DNA of 20,375 bases. Source: Hamiltosporidium magnivora (lineage: Eukaryota; Microsporidia; Dubosqiidae). The stretch lies in contig PITI01000125.1 of NCBI GenBank assembly GCA_004325065.1, positions 1-20,375 on the forward strand, read 5' to 3'. How positions within the stretch are numbered: the first letter of the stretch is position 1; every line of letters begins with the position of its first letter. Shown here piece by piece: positions 1 through 7,115 of the stretch. The position numbers and the translations under genes were made by a program. The notes under the pieces were generated by a model, which saw only the letters and a list, made by a program, of their open reading frames with translations, had not been told where the DNA came from and ran no database searches.

Positions 1-2
1 TG

Positions 3-155
3 CATGAGGAACCAACACCCCCTTTAAAAGAGGCGAAGAGAGAGGAAGATGGTGCAAAAAATTTAAAACCAAAAAATAATACACCTGTTATTTCACAGGG
101 AGAAACCACGTTAGAGGAACCGACCAATAACATAAATGAGAGTCGGATTTCGTAG
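3..155 (+). CDS. 3' end of an unidentified protein gene (5' end outside window)
   Basis: An open frame runs from the left edge for 50 codons to a TAG at 153-155. The peptide is hydrophilic and rich in Glu, Lys, Pro and Asn, with no hydrophobic segment and no motif I recognise, so it looks like a disordered C-terminal tail. Base composition is clearly richer in G and C than the spacer that follows, which supports coding. A 33-codon ORF with an ATG at 136 overlaps the end in the +1 frame (136-237) and encodes a basic Arg/Lys/Gly peptide; I cannot tell whether it is real or a remnant of a frameshifted continuation. Function unknown. The higher GC could also mean a mobile-element gene. Confidence 0.5.
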   Translation, partial: HEEPTPPLKEAKREEDGAKNLKPKNNTPVISQGETTLEEPTNNINESRIS

Positions 156-237
156 AAATGACGGCGAGGGTAAAGGAGGTAGAAGAAAACATGTAAAAAA
201 TGGTAAAAATGTTTTAACCCAGAATTTTATTAAATAA

Positions 238-497
238 AATAGACATTATTGTTTGTTTAAATATACATCAACAAGAAAAAAGTATTTGAAACCTAACAAA
301 AAAGACGAAATTCGAAATTTGAACATAATAAAGTGCTAACTATAAGTTTATTTTAAACAAAAAAGACTTTGCCTATAAAAACAATCGTGAATTTAGCTAA
401 ATTCGAACATAATTAAAAATAAATTTAGTATCTCAATCCTGTCAAAATGAAATTTTTTTAGATATTAAATCAAATTTAATAAAAATTAATCAAAATT
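238..497. other. AT-rich spacer and 5' flank of the repeat-protein gene
   Basis: I see no ORF, RNA gene or clear repeat here beyond A/T runs. It presumably contains the promoter of the gene starting at 505. Confidence 0.5.
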
Positions 498-500
498 CCC
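498..500 (+). promoter_or_regulatory. CCC start-proximal signal of the gene at 505
   Basis: The bases CCC sit 4 nt before the ATG at 505 (aattCCCtgaaATG) in otherwise AT-rich DNA. A short C-run directly before the start codon is a known feature of microsporidian genes and also occurs before the genes at 5288 minus, 6441 and 16139 minus. It supports the choice of this ATG. Confidence 0.6.
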
Positions 501-504
501 TGAA

Positions 505-1452
505 ATGAAAATAAAAAAGCTAAAAAATATTTTACTTAATCTTTTAATTGGCTATGGAACTCTAGTTTTTTCATCAGATCACGACTTTTTTTATACATGG
601 AAACAAGATAATGGCACTCTTTCAGTTGTAGATTTACGGGAAAACGATCTTAATCGAAATCCAGATTCTTTTCTCAGACCTATTTATGAACAAAATCATC
701 AATTTAATCCTGGGCCAAGTACATCTTCAGATAAATTTCTAAATGATTATTTTTCTCAACACTACCAGGCAAAACCTGTACAAAGTTGTGGAAATGGATT
801 ATTTCATAGTCACGAAAAAAACCCGCCAGATTATTTAAATTCGGATCAAGAATTATCAGATGATATCTTCGAAACCAATACCAGGTTAGAACCTGATCAC
901 AATTCCGGTAATTTTCGATCTTTGAATCAAAATACATCTTGTAGGAATACACCCCTTATAATGACAACAGCCCGTGATAATTCTTTTCTATTGCAACAAC
1001 GGCATTCTTCTGTTAGACAAAATAATCAAGAAATATACGATTGTGAAGATGAAGACGATAATATAAAATTGGCATGTTCTGATTTTGTGTTAGATAAAGC
1101 AAATGATACAAATGACCAAAATGATCCAAATTACCTAAATGCTCTAAATAACCCAAATGATCTAAATAACCTAAATGACTTACATGACTTGCATGACTTA
1201 CACGACTTATATGACTTACACGACTTATATGACTCACACGACTTAAACCACTTAAATGACTTACACGACTTATATGACTTATATGACCTAAATTACTTAC
1301 ATGAATTAAACGACTTACATGAATTAAATGACTTAAAAGACCTAAACAAATCAAACAATCCGAATAACTTAAATAACCAGAATGACATGAATGACTTTAA
1401 TAACCCAAATGATTTAAATAACTTAAACGAACTGACTGATCCCATAACTTAA
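505..1452 (+). CDS. Secreted repeat-rich protein, N-terminal part (frameshifted)
   Basis: 315 codons. Residues 1-24 form a good signal peptide: a Lys-rich start, a hydrophobic Leu/Ile core and then Val-Phe-Ser-Ser. Residues about 25-200 are hydrophilic, Asn/Asp/Ser-rich, with few cysteines and no domain I recognise. From about residue 203 the protein becomes a tripeptide repeat of the form [N/H/Y]-[D/N]-L, encoded by a 9-nt unit. The frame ends at a TAA at 1450-1452, but the same repeat continues at once in the next frame, so this is probably the first part of one gene of about 900 codons reaching 3212. The CCC signal 4 nt before the ATG fixes the start. Likely a secreted or host-exposed microsporidian protein (inference). 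The stop could be a true inactivation, a polymorphism or a sequencing error. Confidence 0.75.
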   Translation: MKIKKLKNILLNLLIGYGTLVFSSDHDFFYTWKQDNGTLSVVDLRENDLNRNPDSFLRPIYEQNHQFNPGPSTSSDKFLNDYFSQHYQAKPVQSCGNGLFHSHEKNPPDYLNSDQELSDDIFETNTRLEPDHNSGNFRSLNQNTSCRNTPLIMTTARDNSFLLQQRHSSVRQNNQEIYDCEDEDDNIKLACSDFVLDKANDTNDQNDPNYLNALNNPNDLNNLNDLHDLHDLHDLYDLHDLYDSHDLNHLNDLHDLYDLYDLNYLHELNDLHELNDLKDLNKSNNPNNLNNQNDMNDFNNPNDLNNLNELTDPIT

Positions 1453-1560
1453 AAAACCCAAATGACTTAGATAGCCTAAATGTCATGAATAACACAAACG
1501 AAACGAATAACCTGAATGCCATGAATGACTTAAATGATGCAACTGACTTAATTAACACAA
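1111..1560 (+). repeat. Degenerate 9-nt coding minisatellite, [N/H/Y]-[D/N]-L tripeptides
   Basis: About 50 tandem units of the type aatgactta, catgactta, tatgactta or cacgactta occur. The first 38 units (1111-1452) are read in the frame of the upstream ORF and the rest in the frame of the downstream ORF. His/Tyr-bearing units cluster at about 1180-1330, and Asn-bearing units with Pro or Met interruptions flank them. A second microrepeat follows (Asn-Thr-Pro, about 1571-1597). The 9-nt period preserves reading frame when units are gained or lost, but a single-base slip breaks it. The period also keeps the opposite strand open, producing a spurious antisense ORF. Confidence 0.9.
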
Positions 1561-3212
1561 CGCACTCAAACACTCCAAACACTCCTAATACTCCAAATAA
1601 ATTGATTGATTTTCTTAACAATTTCGAGATTAAAAACATGATATCTGATATAGAATCCGTTGGCAATGAATCGTGTGTTGATTCAACGCAAAAAATATTT
1701 GAAATTGATTTTTCCGAAAATCATGAAGAACGATTGAATGATATGTTAGCAAAGACAAAGAAATATGCCGCTACAGCTGATAATTTAGAAAATTTATCAC
1801 GATTTAAGAAGAAAGAAATTTCACAATTTATTCATAGCCGATATAAAAATTATTTTCAAGAATACTCGATGACGCGATTCAAAAACTCAAATATTACGGT
1901 CTTAAAGAGGTTAAAACATATGCAAACTAAATACAATAGTATACTTGAACACTTAAATATATTTGAGAAAATGAGTTTGAATAATAGAAAAAAATATATC
2001 TCTAATAGTATTTCAAGTATTACAGAAAAAATTCATTTGAATATGAAAGTGAAAATCGGAGGAAAATCCATATTATACATTAAACATGTCATTTTTATCA
2101 TAGAAAAAAATCTAAAAAATATATTCATGAAAGAAGAAATATTTAATTCAAATAATGTAGCTCCTGCTAGAAAATCTGCATATACCATTACAAATTTAGA
2201 ACTCATGATTTCTGATAAAATAATGGGTTTTAAAAAAAACGATATTAATATTTCTTACATAATAGATTCATGTAATTTTTTTGTTGAATACGAAAGAATT
2301 CTACATGAGAATATGAATATAACTATATTATATGAAGATTTACTTCTATTAAAAATAAAAGAAGAGCTATCTAAACTTAAAGAATGTGTCAAAAAAAATA
2401 TATTTTATGAAATATCCAAATTTATAGAGCTCTATGAACAAAATCTTGAATTTCATATAAAAAAGAGACATTTTTATTCGACAATTTTTCTTTTAAGTGC
2501 GTTGGTCATAAAGTTTGACAACATAAACAAATTGGAATCAACCAGTGGCTCCGAAGAGAATATTGATGCGAGTTCGAGTGATATAATTGCTCTTGATGTT
2601 TTTTTAATCGGAGCGATTTTCGAAAAATTGTTGAGAAATTTAAACAATCACGATATGAAAGCAAATTGTTATGGTATGCTCAATACATGTCGATTATTTT
2701 TAAATTTCATTAATTATAGAAATAAAAAACGAACGTTACTTTTTTTACAAATACCATGTTTCATAGCAATGGTAATAGATGAAGCATTTGAATTTGATGA
2801 AATTCAATTCAAAGAATTTCTTGCGTTTAATCTATTCCTTATGAAAGAAACAAGTTATGCCAATCATGATTTTCTAAATGATAAGATTCAATATTTTTGG
2901 GAAATAAATGCTTCAGTAATTGATAATATAATAATCCATAACCTATTTATTGTAGGAAAAGCTAAAATAATATCTAAAAAAAATTCAAGGCTAGATATAC
3001 TTGCCAAAAATCTTCGAGATTTTCTTAATAGTTCAGTTTCTTCTGAGAAAAATATGCCGTTTAAATGTTTACAATTGAAAAAATTATATGTCTCGCAGTT
3101 ATATAGGATGTTAATATTGAAAGAAAGATGTATTTTATATCAAATAGAAGATTCAACCAGCTATCGTTTTTTTCCAAGGTATGAAAAGAAAATCAATGAA
3201 TTATTTTTATGA
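1440..3212 (+). CDS. Secreted repeat-rich protein, C-terminal part (after frameshift)
   Basis: The frame is open from 1440; the first ATG is at 1485, giving 575 codons to the TAA at 3210-3212. Before that ATG the frame already encodes the same Asn-Pro-Asn-Asp-Leu type repeat as the ORF ending at 1452, so the ATG is probably internal rather than a real start. No CCC signal stands before 1485. After the repeat tail and a short Asn-Thr-Pro run, the remaining 530 or so residues are Lys/Asn/Ile-rich and look predominantly alpha-helical, with no transmembrane segment or motif I recognise. A Ser/Glu-rich linker lies around 2535-2585. Most simply this is the C-terminal domain of the secreted protein beginning at 505. 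Function unknown. Confidence 0.7.
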   Translation, partial: SHNLKNPNDLDSLNVMNNTNETNNLNAMNDLNDATDLINTTHSNTPNTPNTPNKLIDFLNNFEIKNMISDIESVGNESCVDSTQKIFEIDFSENHEERLNDMLAKTKKYAATADNLENLSRFKKKEISQFIHSRYKNYFQEYSMTRFKNSNITVLKRLKHMQTKYNSILEHLNIFEKMSLNNRKKYISNSISSITEKIHLNMKVKIGGKSILYIKHVIFIIEKNLKNIFMKEEIFNSNNVAPARKSAYTITNLELMISDKIMGFKKNDINISYIIDSCNFFVEYERILHENMNITILYEDLLLLKIKEELSKLKECVKKNIFYEISKFIELYEQNLEFHIKKRHFYSTIFLLSALVIKFDNINKLESTSGSEENIDASSSDIIALDVFLIGAIFEKLLRNLNNHDMKANCYGMLNTCRLFLNFINYRNKKRTLLFLQIPCFIAMVIDEAFEFDEIQFKEFLAFNLFLMKETSYANHDFLNDKIQYFWEINASVIDNIIIHNLFIVGKAKIISKKNSRLDILAKNLRDFLNSSVSSEKNMPFKCLQLKKLYVSQLYRMLILKERCILYQIEDSTSYRFFPRYEKKINELFL

Positions 3213-3238
3213 TAATTTATTAAAAAAATCTATAGTTG

Positions 3239-3265
3239 AAAGTATTTTTACGCTTTCAATACTTT
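3239..3265. other. Hairpin followed by T-run just downstream of the repeat-protein gene
   Basis: AAAGTATT (3239-3246) and AATACTTT (3258-3265) form a perfect 8-bp stem with an 11-nt loop, followed by a short T-run. It starts 26 nt after the stop at 3212, so it may mark the transcript end. In this AT-rich sequence chance formation is also possible. Confidence 0.35.
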
Positions 3266-3448
3266 TTTATACCTCTTTAAACATCATCGCATCCGCTTAA
3301 AAACCAGATATTTGTTTATATATGTTCTCAGGTTCCTAGAACGAATTCCCGATTTGAAATAAAATGTATATTTTTTGAAAGTGTTAAATTCAATATTTTC
3401 TTTACTAGCTTGTTAAAAGAGATGTTCGCTATAAATCTCTGCTCTTTT

Positions 3449-3527
3449 AATGACACCAATCGACGTTTTTCTCAAGCTCTCTTGGTATCTGCTAAGATTC
3501 GAATCTCTTCGTCGATTAAAAGTCATT
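3449..3527. other. Branched inverted-repeat structure
   Basis: AATGAC (3449-3454) pairs with GTCATT (3522-3527), and AATCGACG (3458-3465) with CGTCGATT (3510-3517). Inside lie a small CAAG-CTCT-CTTG hairpin (3473-3484) and the palindrome AGATTCGAATCT (3495-3506). A neighbouring stem TTAAAAGAG/CTCTTTTAA (3413-3421/3442-3450) precedes it. The total of 79 nt is tRNA-sized, but no tRNA arm arrangement fits. It overlaps the coding relic 3251-3607. Confidence 0.4.
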
Positions 3528-3543
3528 GTCGCAACTATATTTC

Positions 3544-3600
3544 TGAGTACTATCGACTGAATTATGCCCCCTAATTCATAGATATTTGTAGTCTTTTGAG
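3544..3600 (-). repeat. Inverted duplicate, copy A
   Basis: Read on the minus strand this roughly 57-bp stretch matches 4800-4856 on the plus strand at about 50 positions, including perfect blocks CTCAAAAGACT, CAAATATC and CAGTCGATAGTACT. The two copies enclose about 1.2 kb containing the integrase relic. Both read as coding fragments, so they may be relics of the same gene inserted twice rather than terminal inverted repeats. Confidence 0.8.
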
Positions 3601-3609
3601 TAATGATTT

Positions 3610-4001
3610 ATGGCATTTTGTCAGAATATCTTCTAGAGTCATTATATAAGGGAATTTGTTAATAAATTTATAAAAAAACCCAAATCATCAGCTAATAAGC
3701 CATATTTCTTCGCTTTTTAGTTTTACTATTTGAAGTGAATCTTCGGATTGTAATTATTAGACACGAGAGTCTTATCTTCTTTTTACTTTTATCTTACGAA
3801 AATACATTGAGCCTTATTTTATGAATATTAATAAAAGTCTTCATACTGATGCCAATCTTATTTTCACATACTCGTTCTCGAGAATTTTTAAACTGAATGA
3901 CTCGAAATCGTTTTATAAACCTAAACATATATCTATTTAAAAGAAACTAAAGGTGTCTACCTCGCATTATGCCTTCTGTTAAAGTCATGTCAGCGATTTT
4001 T
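3610..4001. other. Spacer inside the relic region
   Basis: No intact ORF is visible. Short coding-like stretches occur on the minus strand (for example from an ATG near 3642 for 23 codons), in keeping with decayed element sequence. No RNA gene is visible. Confidence 0.4.
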
Positions 4002-4560
4002 TTAATACTCATTTTCTAGATGATTCATGGTTTTACCAGACTTTTGCAGTGCTTGCACGCAATATCGTACCCCAGAATACATTTTTATCCTAGATATAGC
4101 TGAAAACTGTTTCATCTTATCGCCATGTAGTCCTTTTCTTTAGATTCTTATAGAATCACCAACCTTAAGCTCATTTTTTGTTGCATCATATAATTTGAAT
4201 GTAATTATGTTCTTCTATTTTGTTAGATAATCTTGCAAGTTGAAATTCAACCAAATTATTCTTAGTAAACTAATTTTCATACGTATAAGTTACCATTAAG
4301 AAGTTATTTATTGGTGCACGATGAGTGATATTATATTTCCAGTTTTGAGGTTTGCTCTTTTTAGAATTAAAATTCTTTCCTTTATTATAAATTATATTTG
4401 TTCAATAGAATTAAATTCGTCTTTTATAAGTTATAAGAATGTTTATGTTTATAAATTCACGTTATGATTTGGTCGGCATTAAAATTTATTTAATTTAATA
4501 ATTTCTGATTTTATAGAACTGAGACATCAACTTAAAATTTTGCAAATTCAAATCATTTAA
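4002..4560 (-). pseudogene. Decayed retroviral-type integrase, C-terminal part
   Basis: Minus-strand frames between about 4560 and 4002 give pieces that follow each other in the order of a Ty3/gypsy-like integrase end. First comes a weak R-P-N-H-N stretch, then W-K-Y-N-I-T-H-R-A (the Yn-t-HrA segment at the end of the catalytic core, near 4310-4345). A C-terminal domain follows, containing L-K-V-G-D-S-I-R-I, then G-D-K-M-K-Q-F and a Tyr-containing strand (4004-4196), resembling the small SH3-like GD-V domain of integrases. The pieces are separated by at least one frameshift (near 4197) and stops (for example 4140-4142 and 4002-4004), so nothing functional remains. Family assignment rests on motif order only. 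A TIR-bearing Ginger-type DNA transposon, which uses a related integrase, is an alternative. Confidence 0.5.
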
Positions 4561-4792
4561 TCTTATAGTTTAACAAGCTTTGAATAATTAATCGCATAAT
4601 TATATTTAAAAGAAAATTTAAATAAATTACCCTCGTAATTGAGAATAACTTTACAAACTCACTTCAAAGGATTGAAACCGAGAAACATTGGACTTACGAT
4701 TTGTTAACCAAAAATTACATTTTATTTATAGATTTAGTGTTAATATATCTATTATGTGATAACCTCAGACGAAAGTATGAAAAATAATATAA

Positions 4793-4922
4793 GATATATC
4801 TCAAAAGACTTCAAATATCCATGAATGTAGAGGCATATATACAGTCGATAGTACTAAAAGCACAAACAAAACTTGAACAGCATTTAAATAAATTTAGAAA
4901 TTATATTTGTTTATTAAGATAA
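4793..4922 (+). pseudogene. Second copy of the unknown element coding fragment
   Basis: This plus-strand fragment is homologous to the start of the minus-strand relic at 3251-3607. Frames 4793-4840 and 4842-4922 read the same peptide pattern (N-I-[H/Y]-E, then G-I, then Q-S-I-V-L-[K/R]) if one extra base near 4838-4841 is skipped, then continue as a Lys/Gln-rich helix-like segment to a TAA at 4920-4922. A frameshift and truncation make it a relic. Its end overlaps the last codons of the minus-strand gene 4914-5288. Confidence 0.4.
4800..4856 (+). repeat. Inverted duplicate, copy B
   Basis: Partner of 3544-3600, in opposite orientation. The strongest block is CAGTCGATAGTACT at 4842-4855. Similarity beyond the block toward the interior is weak and uncertain. 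Confidence 0.8.
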
Positions 4923-5288
4923 TAGGAACTCTATATGTTCCTTTATAACATCTACATTATCCACATAGTTAACCAAAGACTCAACATATACATCGATCAT
5001 ATCATCGACACCATCACCATTTAGTTGAGAAGTATGTTCTTCAATCTTTTTAAAAAGCTTATCAATAAATTTTAACATTCTAATACTCTCATAATAATAT
5101 ATACTATCATCATCATTTTTATCCATTATTTCTTTGAAATGTCCATCCAATTCCTTTTTCAAAATACTAAGACTTGTAATATTCTTTAGTCTTTCAGAAA
5201 GTGTCGTTAGATTATTTTGTGGTGGATAGTCTTCAAATACTTTTAAATTGTCTTGTAATTGAATCAATTCCATTATTTTATCTATCAT
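4914..5288 (-). CDS. Small acidic helical protein, family unrecognised
   Basis: 124 codons. The protein is acidic, rich in Asp, Glu, Leu and Ile, with heptad-like Leu/Ile spacing through most of its length and no signal peptide or membrane segment. A short Pro-Pro-Gln turn lies near residue 23 and an Asn-Gly-Asp-Gly turn near residue 90. It is therefore probably a cytosolic or nuclear helical-bundle subunit that works in a complex. Size and character would suit a Mediator-, DASH- or tether-type subunit, but I see no diagnostic motif and assign none. The start is supported by CCCC 6 nt before the ATG. Its upstream region is an unusual periodic array of the same CCCC-TTTA element. It is divergent from IDI at 6441, with 1.15 kb between them. 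Confidence 0.75.
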   Translation of the reverse strand: MIDKIMELIQLQDNLKVFEDYPPQNNLTTLSERLKNITSLSILKKELDGHFKEIMDKNDDDSIYYYESIRMLKFIDKLFKKIEEHTSQLNGDGVDDMIDVYVESLVNYVDNVDVIKEHIEFLLS

Positions 5289-5290
5289 AA

Positions 5291-5585
5291 TAAAGGGGCT
5301 AAAATAACAGTTTTTTATGTTTTATGTGCTATTAAGTAAGAATAATTAAAGGGGTGTTAAATTATTATGCTATTGATAAAGGGTTGTGATCATTTCTAAA
5401 ATTAAAGGGGTAGTTAATTACATTATTACAACAGGCGTTATTAACTAGGTGTGTTATTAAAGGGTGTTTCATATTCATATATCGAGAAAAGGGGGTTGTT
5501 ATTTACTATAAAGTAAGTAAGGGAGGTTTTTTTATTAAAAAATATTGTATGTGTTGTATACTATAGTGGGATTAAAGGGGGTTAA
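5291..5585. repeat. Degenerate array of TTAAAGGGG-type units, about 28-nt period
   Basis: G-runs on the plus strand begin at 5295, 5351, 5381, 5407, 5462, 5491, 5521 and 5577. Successive gaps are 56, 30, 26, 55, 29, 30 and 56 nt, that is one or two steps of about 28. In the double gaps a weakened copy sits near the expected place (tatGTGct near 5323, aGGCGtta near 5434, tatGTGtt near 5549). The consensus is roughly ttAAAGGGGtgTTAaatta. Read in the direction of the gene at 5288 this is TTAacaCCCCTTTAA, so the start-proximal CCCC box is one of about eleven units. Possible inverted copies (AACACCC, TTCCC) occur at 5611-5616 and 5722-5735. Confidence 0.7.
5295..5298 (-). promoter_or_regulatory. 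CCCC start-proximal signal of the gene at 5288
   Basis: On the minus strand the order is CCCC-tttatt-ATG. It is also the first unit of the periodic G-run array that extends to about 5585. Confidence 0.6.
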
Positions 5586-5599
5586 ATTACAAAGAAATT

Positions 5600-6435
5600 A
5601 TCTGTAGAATAACACCTTGTTATTTTGTGATATTTAAAACCATAAAAATAAATTTCACTACCTAAAATTCCTAATTCTTATTTTTAAAATGAAAACAAAG
5701 AAAAAGCCCAATAATTACATTATAACACCCTTCCCTTATCTATCATTTCAAATATTTTCTTTAAAACAATTGGAAGAATGAAAAGGACAACAATCTAAAT
5801 TATAACTCTCTTATCCATGATTAAAATATGTTACTGGATATTTAAAAATAAAATACCAATAAATATTGCATTTACTCTCTAAGTATTTCAAAATAAAAAA
5901 TTTACCGTTTTAAATTTCAGTTTAACAACGAAAAGGTAATATTATCCTATTAGAACAATCTATTAGTGAGGACAGTTAACCACAATTCTAATTATATAGA
6001 AATGAAACCAGTTGCTTTGATTTAACCATTAATGATAAGAAGATTAGCTTAATTATTATAATTTATATCCTTTGGACAGAATAGAACGCTGTAGTCTAAA
6101 GAAAAACTTAATTTAAAGTTTAATAAAAAAAACTATAATTGAAGTTCCTTTGATTGAATTATGTAAAGCAAGAATAACTTTATTTTAATATATTAATAAG
6201 ATAATTATTTGTATATTTTAACAAAATAAAACCAATATAAGAATTATTTTACTATGATTTATCAATATAACAATAAATTTTCATCTGCAAATGTAAAAAT
6301 TCAGACTAAAAAATTAATTTAAATTTTGATAAATTTAATGAAATATTTTCTACAAAAAGAAATTAATTTATCAAATATATAAAATACGAAATGATTTTTG
6401 ATAAATGAAAAAATATATAAATTAAAAAAATTAGA
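5600..6435. other. AT-rich spacer between divergent genes
   Basis: Apart from the possible inverted array copies near 5611 and 5722, I see no ORF, RNA gene or clear motif. Long A/T runs from 6120 to 6430 form the immediate upstream region of IDI. Confidence 0.5.
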
Positions 6436-6440
6436 CCCCC
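6436..6440 (+). promoter_or_regulatory. CCCCC start-proximal signal of IDI
   Basis: Five C's abut the ATG at 6441 (ttagaCCCCCATG) after more than 100 bases with almost no G or C. It is the strongest example of the CCC signal in the window and fixes the start. Confidence 0.7.
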
Positions 6441-7115
6441 ATGGATAATTTCAATAAGAATTTAATTATTGTTGATGATACGGATAAAATTATTGGATCG
6501 AAGAAAGCGTTGGTAAGTCATCATTTAAAAACATTGACTTTACATAGGGCTTTTAGTGTATTCTTGTTTAGTTCTGATAATAAAATGTTGGTACAGAAAA
6601 GGTCGTTGGATAAGTTTGTTTTTCCTGAGCATTGGGGAAATACGTGTTGCTCACATCCTTTTCTATCAGAAATGTCTTTTAATGATCCGTTAAGTGATGT
6701 TAAAATACACGCGATAAAACGATTGCAGTATGAGTTGGGAATAAAAGAAAATGAAGTAGGGTTTGATGATTTACTCTTTAAAGAAAGAATTGTGTACATT
6801 GCCAGACCTGAAAAAAGCGAGGGTAAATTTATTGGTACCGATATCAAATCACAAGAAATTGAAATTTTTCCTGAATCACAGAATATTATGAAAGAAGGCT
6901 TAAAATCTGAAGATTTCGGTGAATACGAAGTTGATTATATTTTGTTTGTGAAAAAAAATTCTTCTGATTTAACAATAAAACCAAATCCGTCGGAAGTTAT
7001 GGAAGCAAGATGGGTATCGAAACAAGAATTTGATATTCTGTTCAAAAATGAAAAAATAGTACCTTGGGTTAGGGTTTTATGTCAATATATCGACCCATTT
7101 TCTTATTTTAAATAA
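6441..7115 (+). CDS. IDI1: Isopentenyl-diphosphate delta-isomerase (type I)
   Basis: 224 residues, near the usual length of eukaryotic IDI. The enzyme interconverts isopentenyl and dimethylallyl diphosphate, supplying the starter for farnesyl and geranylgeranyl diphosphate and so for protein prenylation and dolichol. The catalytic cysteine lies in N-T-C-C-S-H-P (67-73), Cys70 aligning with the active-site Cys of the family. Metal ligands are visible as His28 and His35 (7 apart, as in the family), His72, and Glu161 and Glu163 in G-E-Y-E-V-D-Y. A Nudix-like helix A-x-x-R-x-x-x-E-L-G spans 91-100, and the C-terminal V-P-W is present. About 30 extra, charged residues lie between the strand ending near residue 120 and the Glu161/163 motif. 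No targeting signal is seen, so it is presumably cytosolic. All catalytic residues are intact. Confidence 0.97.
   Translation: MDNFNKNLIIVDDTDKIIGSKKALVSHHLKTLTLHRAFSVFLFSSDNKMLVQKRSLDKFVFPEHWGNTCCSHPFLSEMSFNDPLSDVKIHAIKRLQYELGIKENEVGFDDLLFKERIVYIARPEKSEGKFIGTDIKSQEIEIFPESQNIMKEGLKSEDFGEYEVDYILFVKKNSSDLTIKPNPSEVMEARWVSKQEFDILFKNEKIVPWVRVLCQYIDPFSYFK

Larger units (their letters stand above)
3251..3607 (-). pseudogene. Broken coding relic, family unknown
   Basis: On the minus strand one frame runs 119 codons from 3607 to 3251, interrupted only by a TAA (3413-3415) and a TGA (3284-3286). In DNA this AT-rich roughly ten stops would be expected. The peptide is rich in Arg, Ser and Ile, with CGA and AGA arginine codons uncommon in the spacers. 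The first part (3544-3600) reappears in inverted orientation at 4800-4856, again in a coding-like frame, so this is probably a dispersed element gene in decay. I do not recognise the family. It lies tail to tail with the repeat-protein gene and just downstream of the integrase relic on the same strand, so both may belong to one element. Confidence 0.4.

Noticed and set aside
1013..1354. 113-codon ORF on the minus strand rich in Ser, His and Val repeats
   Set aside because: It is the antisense of the 9-nt repeat; a 9-nt period without stops on one strand tends to leave the other open. The minus-strand ORFs at 704-952 and 1397-1666 are likewise shadows of the plus-strand gene.
3485..3520. AGATTCGAATCT looked like a tRNA T-arm
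   Set aside because: The loop-closing pair would be A-C and no acceptor or anticodon stem fits on either strand. I found no tRNA gene anywhere in the window.
5291..5585. Regular spacing of about 28 nt suggested a CRISPR-like repeat array
   Set aside because: Units are short and degenerate with no conserved repeat-spacer division, and the organism is eukaryotic. It is better explained as a decayed minisatellite of the CCCC box.
6521..6847. 108-codon minus-strand ORF
   Set aside because: It lies wholly opposite the intact IDI gene and shows no family resemblance or start signal.
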